The notes below the pieces were generated by a model. The model ran no database searches and had not been told where the DNA came from. It was given only the letters and a program-made list of their open reading frames with translations. Made by a program: the position numbers and the translations under genes. A DNA stretch of 28,885 nucleotides from UBA4246 sp045113695 (lineage in GTDB: Bacteria > Bacillota > Clostridia > Christensenellales > Aristaeellaceae), in NCBI GenBank assembly GCA_045113695.1, contig JBGUJG010000125.1, positions 1 to 28,885 on the forward strand, read 5' to 3'. Shown piece after piece: positions 6,742 through 14,498 of this stretch (position 1 is the stretch's first letter; the number at the start of each line of letters is the position of its first letter).

Positions 6742-8157
6742 ATGAACGCATTTATGGATCAGAACTTCCTGCTGGATACCGAGGTTGCGCGGACCCTTTA
6801 TCACGAAGCGTCCAAGAACTGCCCGATCATCGACTTTCACTGCCACCTGAGCCCCAGGGAAATCTGGGACGATATCCGCTATGACAACATCACCCAGGTC
6901 TGGCTGGGCGGGGACCACTACAAGTGGCGCCTGATGCGCTCCGCCGGGGTGCCGGAAAAATACATCACCGGGGACGCATCCGATTATGAAAAGTTCCTGA
7001 AGTTCGCCGAGGTGGTCGGCAAGTCGATCGGCAACCCGATCTACCACTGGAGCCACCTGGAGCTGCGCCGTTTCTTCGGCTACGAAGGGGTGCTGAACAA
7101 AAACACGGCGGACGAGGTGTGGAACTTCGTCAACGCCAAGCTCCGCAGCCCCGGCTTTTCCAGCCGCGGCCTGATCAGCATGAGCAACGTCGACATCATC
7201 TGCACGACGGACGACCCGGTCGACACCCTGGAATGGCATGAAAAGCTGGACGCGGACAAGAGCTTCAAAGTCACCGTTCTGCCAGCGTGGCGGCCGGACA
7301 AGGCCATGAACCTGGAAAAGGACACCTATCTTGCCTACCTGGCCCAGCTCGAGCAGGCCGCCGGCATGAAGATCGGCAGCTTTGCCGCCCTGACGGAAGC
7401 CCTCTCCAGGCGGATGGATTTCTTCGCCGCCCACCGCTGCCGCCTGAGCGACCACGCCCTCAACTACGTCATGTACGCCCCCGCCTCCGACGGGGAGATC
7501 GAACGGATCTTCAAGAACCGCCTGGCCGGCACCCTCCCGGACGTGCAGGAAGAGGCCGCCTTCAAGTTCGCCTACATGACCTTCCTGGCCAAACAGTATC
7601 ACGACCGCGACTGGGCCATGCAGCTGCACTACGGCTGCCGCAGGGACAACAACCCCACCATGTTCAAACGCCTCGGCCCGGATACCGGCTTTGACTGCGT
7701 GGACAACTCCGCCCCCTCCACCCAGACGGCTGCCTTCCTGGGTTACCTGGAAGAAAGGGACAGCCTGCCCCGCACGATCCTCTACAGCCTGAACACCAAC
7801 GACAACGCCGCCATTGACACGATCCTGGGCTGCTTCCAGAACGACGAGGCCGTCGGCAAGATCCAGCACGGCGCGGCCTGGTGGTTCAACGACCACCTGC
7901 AGGGCATGACCGAGCACATGGTGTCCCTGGGCAACCTGGGCTACCTGGCCGGCTTTGTCGGCATGCTGACCGACAGCCGCTCCTTCCTGAGCTATCCGCG
8001 CCACGAGTATTTCCGCCGCATCCTCTGCCGGAACTTCGGCCGCTGGGTCGCCGAGGGCCTCTACCCCGAGGACCTGGACACGCTGAAGGAAATCGTCGCC
8101 GACATCAGCTACCGCAACGCCGACCGGTACTTCGGCTTTGTCCGCAAGGCGCTGTAA
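6742..8157 (+). CDS. uxaC: Glucuronate isomerase
   Basis: A 471-residue uronate isomerase of the amidohydrolase-like UxaC family, full length. It interconverts D-glucuronate/D-fructuronate and D-galacturonate/D-tagaturonate, the first step in pectin and glucuronoxylan uronate catabolism. The metal-binding DFHCHLSP motif is at residues 31-38 (H33, H35). MDFFAAHRCRLSDHAL and the HGAAWWFNDHLQGM stretch are hallmark UxaC sequences. An AAAGGATG ribosome binding site precedes the ATG. Last gene of eda-kdgK-uxaC. The oxidoreductases and dehydratases that link UxaC to KDG (UxuAB or UxaAB) are not in the window and must be elsewhere. It is followed by a terminator. Confidence 0.96.
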   Translation: MNAFMDQNFLLDTEVARTLYHEASKNCPIIDFHCHLSPREIWDDIRYDNITQVWLGGDHYKWRLMRSAGVPEKYITGDASDYEKFLKFAEVVGKSIGNPIYHWSHLELRRFFGYEGVLNKNTADEVWNFVNAKLRSPGFSSRGLISMSNVDIICTTDDPVDTLEWHEKLDADKSFKVTVLPAWRPDKAMNLEKDTYLAYLAQLEQAAGMKIGSFAALTEALSRRMDFFAAHRCRLSDHALNYVMYAPASDGEIERIFKNRLAGTLPDVQEEAAFKFAYMTFLAKQYHDRDWAMQLHYGCRRDNNPTMFKRLGPDTGFDCVDNSAPSTQTAAFLGYLEERDSLPRTILYSLNTNDNAAIDTILGCFQNDEAVGKIQHGAAWWFNDHLQGMTEHMVSLGNLGYLAGFVGMLTDSRSFLSYPRHEYFRRILCRNFGRWVAEGLYPEDLDTLKEIVADISYRNADRYFGFVRKAL

Positions 8158-8180
8158 CACCGATACAACCGATACAACTG

Positions 8181-8230
8181 AAACCGGAGAAGCCGTTCCC
8201 AATCAGGCGGCTTCCCCGGTTTTCTGTTTC
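8181..8230 (+). terminator. Rho-independent terminator after uxaC
   Basis: AAACCGGAGAAGCCG (8181-8195) pairs with CGGCTTCCCCGGTTT (8208-8222) with one mismatch, followed by TCTGTTTCTTCTTCC. It closes the hexuronate cluster. Confidence 0.85.
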
Positions 8231-8280
8231 TTCTTCCAGGCTTTCCGCGAAGAGCCGGAAAAAGAGAAGCGGATCAGCAA

Positions 8281-8334
8281 ACGGGGCTGTGAAACGGGAG
8301 ACATCAGCGCGATGCCCGGGTTTCACAGCCCCGT
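8281..8334 (-). terminator. Long hairpin between convergent genes, possible terminator
   Basis: A 15-bp perfect inverted repeat, ACGGGGCTGTGAAAC (8281-8295) and its complement at 8320-8334, with a 24-base loop. It lies downstream of the minus-strand secreted-protein gene. The T tract on the minus side is short (TTTG), so termination is likely but not certain. Confidence 0.55.
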
Positions 8335-8402
8335 CAGTTATTACATATCTTTCAGGTACTGCCGGTATTTTCGGCGTTTCTGCGGAAAGGGAGGGGGGTC
8401 GC

Positions 8403-9851
8403 TTACTCGGCCAGCTGGGTCGCCAGATCGATCAGGGCGTCGTAATACTCGTCCTCGCTCAGCTCCCATACCTGCTCGCTGGAGCCTTCCAGATCCACCT
8501 GCACCGCGCCGGCGTTGTGCGTTTCGATGTAGCCATAGCAGGTCGCCAGCGGATCCAGCTGCAGGAAGAGCTGCGCGTAGCCCTGGTCCGTATCGAAGAC
8601 GACGATCGCCATATCATCCATCAAAGCGACGAAGATGGGTTTGCTGGTGTCGATTTCCACATCCGGCTGCTGCTCGGTGAATTCCACGGTCATCAGCGCG
8701 GCCAGGAGCGCCCTGCCTTCCGGATCCGCGGTGATATCGGCCGCGGAAGCATAGTTGTTCATGTACTGCTCCACCCACCTGCTCTGGAAGAAGACCAGGT
8801 TGGTGTAGTTGATGCCGGAGCCGTCGTCCACGATATCGAGCGCGCCTTCTTCCGGGGTGAAATCCGGCACGACATCCATAAAGTCTTCCTCGGCGACGTC
8901 TTCGCCGATATCCAGCGCTTCCGCACGGAGACGGACGCGCGGGCTGGGGAAGGAATACAGGCGGCGCAGGTTGGGCAGGTTGGACATCGTGACCTTGCCG
9001 GAGTCATAGTCCCACTCAAACCAGGAGGCGGTGCCCAGGTATTTGCCGCTGCCGTTGCGCAGCAGGATGTCCCCGTTCATGTACACGCCGGCATAGATGG
9101 TATCCGGGGAAGGGGTAAAGTAAGAAGCGGTTTTATAGAACTTTTTCACGTTCGGATCGGTCAGATCAGCGGGAAGGACATCCGGGTTCTCAGGGTCATG
9201 CTTGATTTCTTCATACGCCTTGGTGGTAGTGTTCTGTTTATAGATTACAACCCGCTTGTATTTCGAATCTGGAATCCTGGCATCCGTTCCGTCGTAGTGA
9301 CCTGTAAAAAGGTCTTCCACTTTTTGCTGGATAGCTTCAGCGGTAGTGATTTCTTCTTCCTCTGCCTTCTCTTTTTCCTTCTTGGTCAGGCTGGCCTGTG
9401 ACATTGCCAGCATCGCTTCCCTGTACCGGTGGCCGAAATAGGAGATCACGTAAAACTCCGTTTCGTCGGTCTGGTAGGTGATATGATAGCTGACCAGGGT
9501 CTTATTGGTGTCGTTGCGGTAGAAGGCCACGCAGCGGACGATGTAGTTCCCCTCCGGATATTCGGACTCCACCGCGCAGACATAGGTCAGGTCCATCAGG
9601 CCGCCGCACTCCGTCAGGATGGTCGCGGTATCCCAATGCACCCAGGAGCGGAAGCCGTCCATATTGGCCAGGAAGGGGTCAAAATCCAGCTCGTCCACCC
9701 CGACCCCGCCGGGGAACGGCAGCTCCAGATCGTAGACGCTTTCAGGAATAAAAAGAACGCCGTAGGCCGCGCTGGCGGGAACCGCCGGCAGCAGCGGGAG
9801 CGACAATATCATCATCAGGGCCACGCAGAGGACACGGCGTATGGATTTCAC
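8403..9851 (-). CDS. Secreted protein of unknown function
   Basis: A 482-residue protein I do not recognise. A signal peptide is clear (residues 1-29, basic start then LCVALMMILSLPLLP and an ASAA cleavage region). The mature part is acidic. An N-terminal domain (30-150) is rich in aromatic beta strands. A charged, probably coiled-coil linker at about 155-185 (KKEKEKAEEEE) follows, then a larger C-terminal domain (190-482). The end (FVALMDDMAIVVFDTDQGYAQLFLQ) suggests a beta-sandwich. No lipobox, sortase or S-layer motif is visible, so it is probably released or loosely held. The start is GTG at 9851 with GAGGGGA six bases upstream. It has its own consensus promoter and is monocistronic. Confidence 0.8.
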   Translation of the reverse strand: MKSIRRVLCVALMMILSLPLLPAVPASAAYGVLFIPESVYDLELPFPGGVGVDELDFDPFLANMDGFRSWVHWDTATILTECGGLMDLTYVCAVESEYPEGNYIVRCVAFYRNDTNKTLVSYHITYQTDETEFYVISYFGHRYREAMLAMSQASLTKKEKEKAEEEEITTAEAIQQKVEDLFTGHYDGTDARIPDSKYKRVVIYKQNTTTKAYEEIKHDPENPDVLPADLTDPNVKKFYKTASYFTPSPDTIYAGVYMNGDILLRNGSGKYLGTASWFEWDYDSGKVTMSNLPNLRRLYSFPSPRVRLRAEALDIGEDVAEEDFMDVVPDFTPEEGALDIVDDGSGINYTNLVFFQSRWVEQYMNNYASAADITADPEGRALLAALMTVEFTEQQPDVEIDTSKPIFVALMDDMAIVVFDTDQGYAQLFLQLDPLATCYGYIETHNAGAVQVDLEGSSEQVWELSEDEYYDALIDLATQLAE

Positions 9852-9890
9852 AGAGAATCCCCTCGCTTTCAGACAGTATACACCTCTCTT

Positions 9891-9919
9891 ATTATAACGG
9901 TTTTTGCCGCAATGTTCAA
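9891..9919 (-). promoter_or_regulatory. Sigma-A promoter of the 482-residue secreted protein
   Basis: On the minus strand TTGAAC (9914-9919) and TATAAT (9891-9896) are 17 bases apart, about 40 bases before the GTG start. Confidence 0.85.
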
Positions 9920-9986
9920 TAGCCCTGGCGCAAATTTGTTAATTTTTTGTAACAATAATAAGCCCAGCCTGTCCTTTAAGTCCCCT

Positions 9987-10451
9987 TCAGCGGCGGCTGG
10001 CGCCCAGGGCTTTGATCAGCCCCCCGCAGCCCAGCAGGATATCCCGGTACGCCCGTTCAAAATCCCGGGTGTACCAGGGGTCGCTGACCGCCCGGCCGGG
10101 GAAGCCCGCCCAGTCCATCATCAGGGAGATCTTCCCGTCCGGGTCGCCGCCGTAGATCCGCCGCATGTCCCGGAGGTTTTCTTCATCCATCCCGATCAGG
10201 TAATCATAGGCGGCATAGTCCCGCCTCACGGTCTGGCGGGCGGCGTGCGGCAGGCACGGGACCCCGTGCCCGAGCAGGACCTTTTTCATCGGCGGATAGA
10301 TATCGTTGCCGATTTCCTCCGTCGTCGCCGCGGCGGAGGAAACCGAAATCCGCCCGGACAGCCCCGCCTCCGCCGCCAGCTTCCCGGCGATCATCTCCGC
10401 CGCCGCGCTGCGGCAGATGTTGCCGTGGCAGATAAACAGAATTTTGATCAC
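9987..10451 (-). CDS. Low-molecular-weight protein-tyrosine phosphatase
   Basis: A 154-residue LMW-PTP, the usual size. The P-loop near the N-terminus is CHGNICRS (CX5R, residues 8-15 from the GTG start), and the general-acid motif is DPWYTRDF near residue 126. These cytoplasmic enzymes remove phosphate from phosphotyrosine; in Bacillota they often act on kinases that control polysaccharide production or stress. The GTG at 10451 is chosen because the protein then starts at the first beta strand (IKILFICHGN); AAGGAGG lies 12 bases upstream. No protein-like extension is visible further upstream. A tyrosine kinase partner is not present in the window. Confidence 0.9.
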   Translation of the reverse strand: MIKILFICHGNICRSAAAEMIAGKLAAEAGLSGRISVSSAAATTEEIGNDIYPPMKKVLLGHGVPCLPHAARQTVRRDYAAYDYLIGMDEENLRDMRRIYGGDPDGKISLMMDWAGFPGRAVSDPWYTRDFERAYRDILLGCGGLIKALGASRR

Positions 10452-10463
10452 TGCTGCAGAATG

Positions 10464-10631
10464 CCTCCTTTTGCCGCAGGCTTCCGCGTCCTGCGGAGTC
10501 TCCCGCAGAGCCTGTCCTGCGCTTTCCGGCTGAAACGGACCGTCAGGCAAAACCGGCGCTGAAGCCGCCGGAGTGAAACGGACGCCCGGTTTTCCCTGTT
10601 CATGATACCACAGCGGAAGCTCCCCGGGCAA
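10464..10631 (-). promoter_or_regulatory. Long leader of the LMW-PTP gene with competing hairpins
   Basis: A weak promoter (TTGCCC at 10626-10631, 18 bases, TATCAT at 10602-10607) would give a leader of about 150 bases. Just before the AAGGAGG site two hairpins compete: CTGCGG/CCGCAG (about 10493-10509), and CCGCAGG/CCTGCGG (about 10474-10496). They share the CCGCAG segment, so only one can form at a time. Between this leader and the next gene at 10897 nothing else is supported except the terminator at 10832-10875. Confidence 0.35.
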
Positions 10632-10831
10632 CAAAAACCGGAAAGCCCGGCCCAGCCGGCTGCATGCAGCTCCGCCCGCCCAAACAGCCGGGACTGCGGC
10701 GCCGCCAGAGTACCGGACCGGTTCCGGCCTGCGGACGGGCCGCCCAGCTGGTGCCAGACGCCGTAAAGCGGAAGCCGCATCCGTTCAGGAGCCGGTCTGA
10801 TCCTCGCCGCGAACCGGCGGATGCGATCAGG

Positions 10832-10875
10832 CCAAAAACAGCAGCCGGACGGCGGGTTTGGCCATCCGGCTGCCT
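10832..10875 (-). terminator. Rho-independent terminator of the zinc-ribbon gene
   Basis: On the minus strand GCAGCCGGA pairs with TCCGGCTGC (arms at 10865-10873 and 10841-10849), followed by TGTTTTTGG. It lies 22 bases after the stop codon. Confidence 0.85.
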
Positions 10876-10896
10876 GCTGTACGGAGTACTTCCGGT

Positions 10897-11124
10897 TCAT
10901 TTTGTGACATCCGTATCAAAGATCATCTTTTTGCACCTGCGGCAGAAAAAGGCATCGATCGTGAAGGCCGTGAGGGTATGCCTGGCCGCGGTCACCGTTC
11001 CAATGCCTGCGATCCTGTCCATCATGCCGGTTTTCTGATCGCCCTGCTTCCAGGAGACCCTGCTCCTGCCGTCCCCCGACAGAATCCCCTGTTCCATTTC
11101 GCTGCCGCAGAACGGACATGTCAT
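10897..11124 (-). CDS. Small zinc-ribbon protein (DUF6487-like)
   Basis: A 75-residue protein with CPFC at the N-terminus (MTCPFCGSEMEQGIL) and CRRC near the C-terminus (FFCRRCKKMIFD). The two CxxC pairs form a predicted zinc ribbon, as in the DUF6487 family (PF20097) of Bacillota, whose function is unknown. The ATG at 11124 is nine bases from AGGAGG; the ATG at 11130 would be only about three away. The gene starts directly after the terminator hairpin of the big secreted-protein gene, so it depends on read-through or on a promoter I cannot see. Confidence 0.7.
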   Translation of the reverse strand: MTCPFCGSEMEQGILSGDGRSRVSWKQGDQKTGMMDRIAGIGTVTAARHTLTAFTIDAFFCRRCKKMIFDTDVTK

Positions 11125-11140
11125 AACCATTCTCCTCCTC

Positions 11141-11179
11141 AAAAAGAGGGTGCTGCAGTTCTGACGCTGCAGCACCCTC
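11141..11179 (-). terminator. Rho-independent terminator of the PAE-repeat protein gene
   Basis: On the minus strand a 13-bp perfect stem, GAGGGTGCTGCAG with CTGCAGCACCCTC (arms 11167-11179 and 11146-11158), is followed by TTTTT (11141-11145). The next gene's ribosome binding site follows at once. Confidence 0.93.
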
Positions 11180-11265
11180 CGAATCTGTCCGCGGCGGATA
11201 TCACCGGCGTCCGGCGGTCGTCCGTGAAGCCTGCCGTCCGCTTCCTGATATCTGCCGCAGGAAGG

Positions 11266-14200
11266 TCATACTTCGCGCGCTTTGCGGATCTGCTCTACAA
11301 AATCCGCGCTCAGAACAAACTCAAACGCCAGCCCGGAATCTGTGCTGACAGCGTACACGCTGCTTCCGTCCTCCTGCACAGCCGGCGCGGCGGCCGTTCC
11401 GTCCTCAAAGGTGAAGACCAGCTGATCATCCTCGAACCCATACGTTCCGGTCAGCTCCGCGCCGTCCGGGAGGATCATCAGGAAGGTGCCGTCGTCATAC
11501 AGGTACAGCCAGATGTCGTTGGCCGTCCGGAAGCTGCCGGTCAGGGCGCCGATCAGGGCCGCTCCGTTGGCATTGCCGGACGGGTAAACCTCGCCCGTCA
11601 TCTCGCTGACATTGATCAGGGTGCCGGTGTTGGTGAATATGAAGAGTTCCGGATGGTCGCCCGGCGACGTCAGCTCGCCGAAGCCGATGTTGTCATTCAG
11701 CTTCACCGTGGCGGGCCCGATGGAGCCGGCGTTGATCAGGGTGCCGCTGTTGACGATACTGCTCAGCTTGACCGGGTCCAGGGTGATGCGCTTGGAAACG
11801 ACTGTGGGCGTCGCGGGGTCCGGCGTGATCGGGATGATCGCCTCCGTCGCGGCGGCGGAATAGATGTTGGCCCCTTCGTTGTTCCACAGAGTCCCTTTGT
11901 TGTCGAGGGTGCCGGGCGTCAGCACGATATCGCCGTTGTTGATCAGGGTGCCGCCGGCCTCATTGATCAGGGAACCCGGCTCAATGTTGTTCTGCGTCAC
12001 GTCGTCCTTCCAGGCGACCTGTATCCCCTTGTGATAGTCGAACGCGCCCTTATCGGGGTCGTTTGAGGCGATGACGTCGTTGTACTTTCCGTTGTTAACC
12101 AGGGTGCCGTGGTTGGTGAGCGTTCCGTAAACGACCAGGGAGCCGTTGTTCGTCAGGGTCGCCCCTTCCTGGATGCTCATTTCGCCTTTGCCCTTCTGGG
12201 AATCGATCACCTGCTGTTCCGTCCCGGAGCCTTCCTGATACGGTTTCCCCTCCGTGCCTTCGATGGTGATGATGCCGTTGTTGACGATCTCTCCGCCGGG
12301 CCTCAGGTCCAGCTGGCCGTTGTTCAGAACATCGGGCTGCTCAGGCTGGGTCTGCCCGGGCGTCGTGGTGGCGCCGTCCCATTCGATTTCCAGCTGGCAG
12401 GTCTCGTCAATAATCAGCTTGCCGCCCTCGCCGATCACAAACCGGGCGTTGTTGCCGATGGCCATTTCGGCGCCGGTGGTGTTGCTCTTGTCTTCAATGG
12501 TCAGCCAGGCGTTGAGCAGGGTGATGTCTTCCGCGGCGCTTCCTTCCGTCCCTGTGTTGGTCGCGATCTGAACGTCATAGCTGTTCACGTCCAGCGTGCG
12601 CTTCTTGAGGCTGCTGCCGCTCCCGCCCTGCAGGGTCAGGCCGTCCGTGATGGCCACCTCGCTCATCAGCCTCACGGTTCTGCCGCTCCCGGAATCCTGC
12701 GGATTCCTGTCGATCTCCTGGTCATAATAATCATGTTCCATGGATTTATGCAAAGACCAGTACGTGGTGCCCGTGTCCTTGCTCTCGCCGCCCGAGTTCT
12801 CCACGGCGGTTTCCAGGGCCAGGTCAGACCCTTTCACCAGAAAATGGGAAGTATCGGCTTTGGCCGGATCAAAGAATTTCTCGTGCCACTTTTTGTCGTA
12901 CGCCGTGCTGGTCTGGGCGTTCGGGTCATTCTGATCGGCGTTCGGATCGACATTGGCCGTGTTGGCGGGGTCATATTCCTTCAGGTCGTCGTTGTACTGA
13001 AGGGTATCGTCAATGTACATTGCCAGCGGGACATCCCCGTTTGCCACGTTTTCCTTGCCGGCGTCCGCACCCGCCACGTTCGCCGCGGTCGCGTACAGGA
13101 TGACGTCAAGGTACGGTTTCCCTCCCTCGAAATCCACCAGATCGCTCAGCTTATAGGAGGCCGACTGATTGCCCAGGCCGTCGGTAAAGGAATTGGTGGG
13201 CGTATACTCCTCCGGGTTCACGTTATCGGCCTTCGCCACGGTCGCGGCGGGCATCAGGGCCTTGTTGTCCTTCTGCTCAACATGGAGATACAGGTCGTCG
13301 ATGTTGTCTGAACCGGAGGAGAAGAATTCCGATACGTCCAGACGGATGATCACATAGGTGCCGTCAAAGCCGGACGGCTTCTTATGGACGGTGCCGTCCG
13401 TTCCCTGCTCTTCCAGGATCTTGACCCGGAACTGAGAATACGGTTCGGGCCTGGGGCGGTTCGGATCGATCAGTTCGAACTCGGTCGGGCCGAGCCTGTT
13501 TTCATAGCCGACCGCCGCGCCCTGGATGATCGCGGGCGATTCCGTCGTGGGCGCGTCCGGCAGGTTCTGATCCGCGATGCTCTCGATGCCGATGGTCTGA
13601 TTGGTTTTGGCCGACTCGGCGGAATCCGTGTTCGGGGCAATCACCGTGCTGTAAACGCCCGGATAATCTCCGCTTTCTTCATTGAACAGCGTCGCGTTGT
13701 GCACATAAACGATCCGGCTGCCGGCTGTGCGTAAAACAGGATTGCCGGACGCATCCTCCCGGGCTTCCGCAGCGGTGTCGGGCGTGGATTTCTGAAACGT
13801 ATTTTCAGGCGCTGCCGCTTCAGCGGAAGCCTTCTGTTCCGCGGAAACATCCGGCGCCGCCGGAGTTTCTTCCTCCGCAGGAGCCGTTTCGGCAGGAGCA
13901 GTTTCCGCAGGGGCTGCTTCAGGAACTGCTTCCGTCGGAGCCGCTTTGGCGGGAGCTGCTTCCGCGGGAGTCGCTTCCGCAGGAGCTGCTTCAGGAACCG
14001 CTTCTACAGGGCTTGCTTCGGCAGGAGTAGCTTCAGCAGGAGATGCTTCTACAGGAGCAACTTCGGCAGGGGCCGCTTCCGCGGGCGCAGCTTCCACCGG
14101 GGACGCTTCCGCAGGGGCTGCTTCAACTGGAGCAGCTTCTACAGGGGCTGCTTCGGCAGGAGCTGCTTCGGCAGGAGCCTCTGCCGGGGCTGCATCAGGG

Positions 14201-14457
14201 GCAGCTTCCGCTGCGGGAATCACCGGTTCTGCCGGGGCGTCTTCTCCGGCGGGAATGGTCCCTCCGGCAGGGAACATTTTCCTGATCCGGCTCTTCCTGA
14301 TCACAGGAGCTTTTCCTTCCGTTTCGACGACATGCGCCGTTCCGGCGGCCAGCGCTTCTTCAGCCAGCGCCGCCGTCGGCAGCTGCACCGACATCAGCAG
14401 GAAAACGCTGAACAGGATGGCAGCGACGGTCCGTTTGGTCCACTCACGTTTTTTCAT
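11266..14457 (-). CDS. Large secreted protein with Pro-Ala-Glu repeat and adhesin-like beta region
   Basis: A 1063-residue exported protein with no assigned family. A signal peptide spans about 1-32. Residues about 83-200 are a low-complexity repeat with a five-residue period (AEAAP, VEAAP, AEATP), a likely stalk or wall-spanning spacer. Residues 235-600 form one or more beta-rich domains. Residues about 610-960 are rich in short strands such as GTLTNHGTLVNNG and GGTLINNGDI, typical of right-handed beta-helix or autotransporter-like adhesin passengers. The last 100 residues (DIWLYLYDDGTFLMI ... FVLSADFVEQIRKA) look like a small beta-barrel domain. No LPXTG or S-layer motif is visible. The ATG follows AAGGA at nine bases. 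It lies 41 bases after the 386-residue exported protein, so the two are probably one unit and may act together at the surface. Confidence 0.85.
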   Translation of the reverse strand: MKKREWTKRTVAAILFSVFLLMSVQLPTAALAEEALAAGTAHVVETEGKAPVIRKSRIRKMFPAGGTIPAGEDAPAEPVIPAAEAAPDAAPAEAPAEAAPAEAAPVEAAPVEAAPAEASPVEAAPAEAAPAEVAPVEASPAEATPAEASPVEAVPEAAPAEATPAEAAPAKAAPTEAVPEAAPAETAPAETAPAEEETPAAPDVSAEQKASAEAAAPENTFQKSTPDTAAEAREDASGNPVLRTAGSRIVYVHNATLFNEESGDYPGVYSTVIAPNTDSAESAKTNQTIGIESIADQNLPDAPTTESPAIIQGAAVGYENRLGPTEFELIDPNRPRPEPYSQFRVKILEEQGTDGTVHKKPSGFDGTYVIIRLDVSEFFSSGSDNIDDLYLHVEQKDNKALMPAATVAKADNVNPEEYTPTNSFTDGLGNQSASYKLSDLVDFEGGKPYLDVILYATAANVAGADAGKENVANGDVPLAMYIDDTLQYNDDLKEYDPANTANVDPNADQNDPNAQTSTAYDKKWHEKFFDPAKADTSHFLVKGSDLALETAVENSGGESKDTGTTYWSLHKSMEHDYYDQEIDRNPQDSGSGRTVRLMSEVAITDGLTLQGGSGSSLKKRTLDVNSYDVQIATNTGTEGSAAEDITLLNAWLTIEDKSNTTGAEMAIGNNARFVIGEGGKLIIDETCQLEIEWDGATTTPGQTQPEQPDVLNNGQLDLRPGGEIVNNGIITIEGTEGKPYQEGSGTEQQVIDSQKGKGEMSIQEGATLTNNGSLVVYGTLTNHGTLVNNGKYNDVIASNDPDKGAFDYHKGIQVAWKDDVTQNNIEPGSLINEAGGTLINNGDIVLTPGTLDNKGTLWNNEGANIYSAAATEAIIPITPDPATPTVVSKRITLDPVKLSSIVNSGTLINAGSIGPATVKLNDNIGFGELTSPGDHPELFIFTNTGTLINVSEMTGEVYPSGNANGAALIGALTGSFRTANDIWLYLYDDGTFLMILPDGAELTGTYGFEDDQLVFTFEDGTAAAPAVQEDGSSVYAVSTDSGLAFEFVLSADFVEQIRKAREV
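13858..14211 (-). repeat. Imperfect 15-bp tandem repeat coding for a Pro-Ala-Glu stalk
   Basis: Codons for about 118 residues repeat with a 15-base period (read on the plus strand as GCAGGAGCTGCTTCG-like units), with many third-position differences. This argues for an old, selected repeat rather than recent slippage. It lies inside the large secreted protein gene. Confidence 0.85.
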
Positions 14458-14498
14458 ACAGTCACGTCCTTCTTCTATGTTTTTTCTTTGCGCCGTCT

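Noticed and set aside
10448..10900. 150-residue frame between the phosphatase and zinc-ribbon genes
   Set aside because: Composition is low-information, no recognisable motif or ribosome binding site, and it overlaps a terminator and the phosphatase leader.
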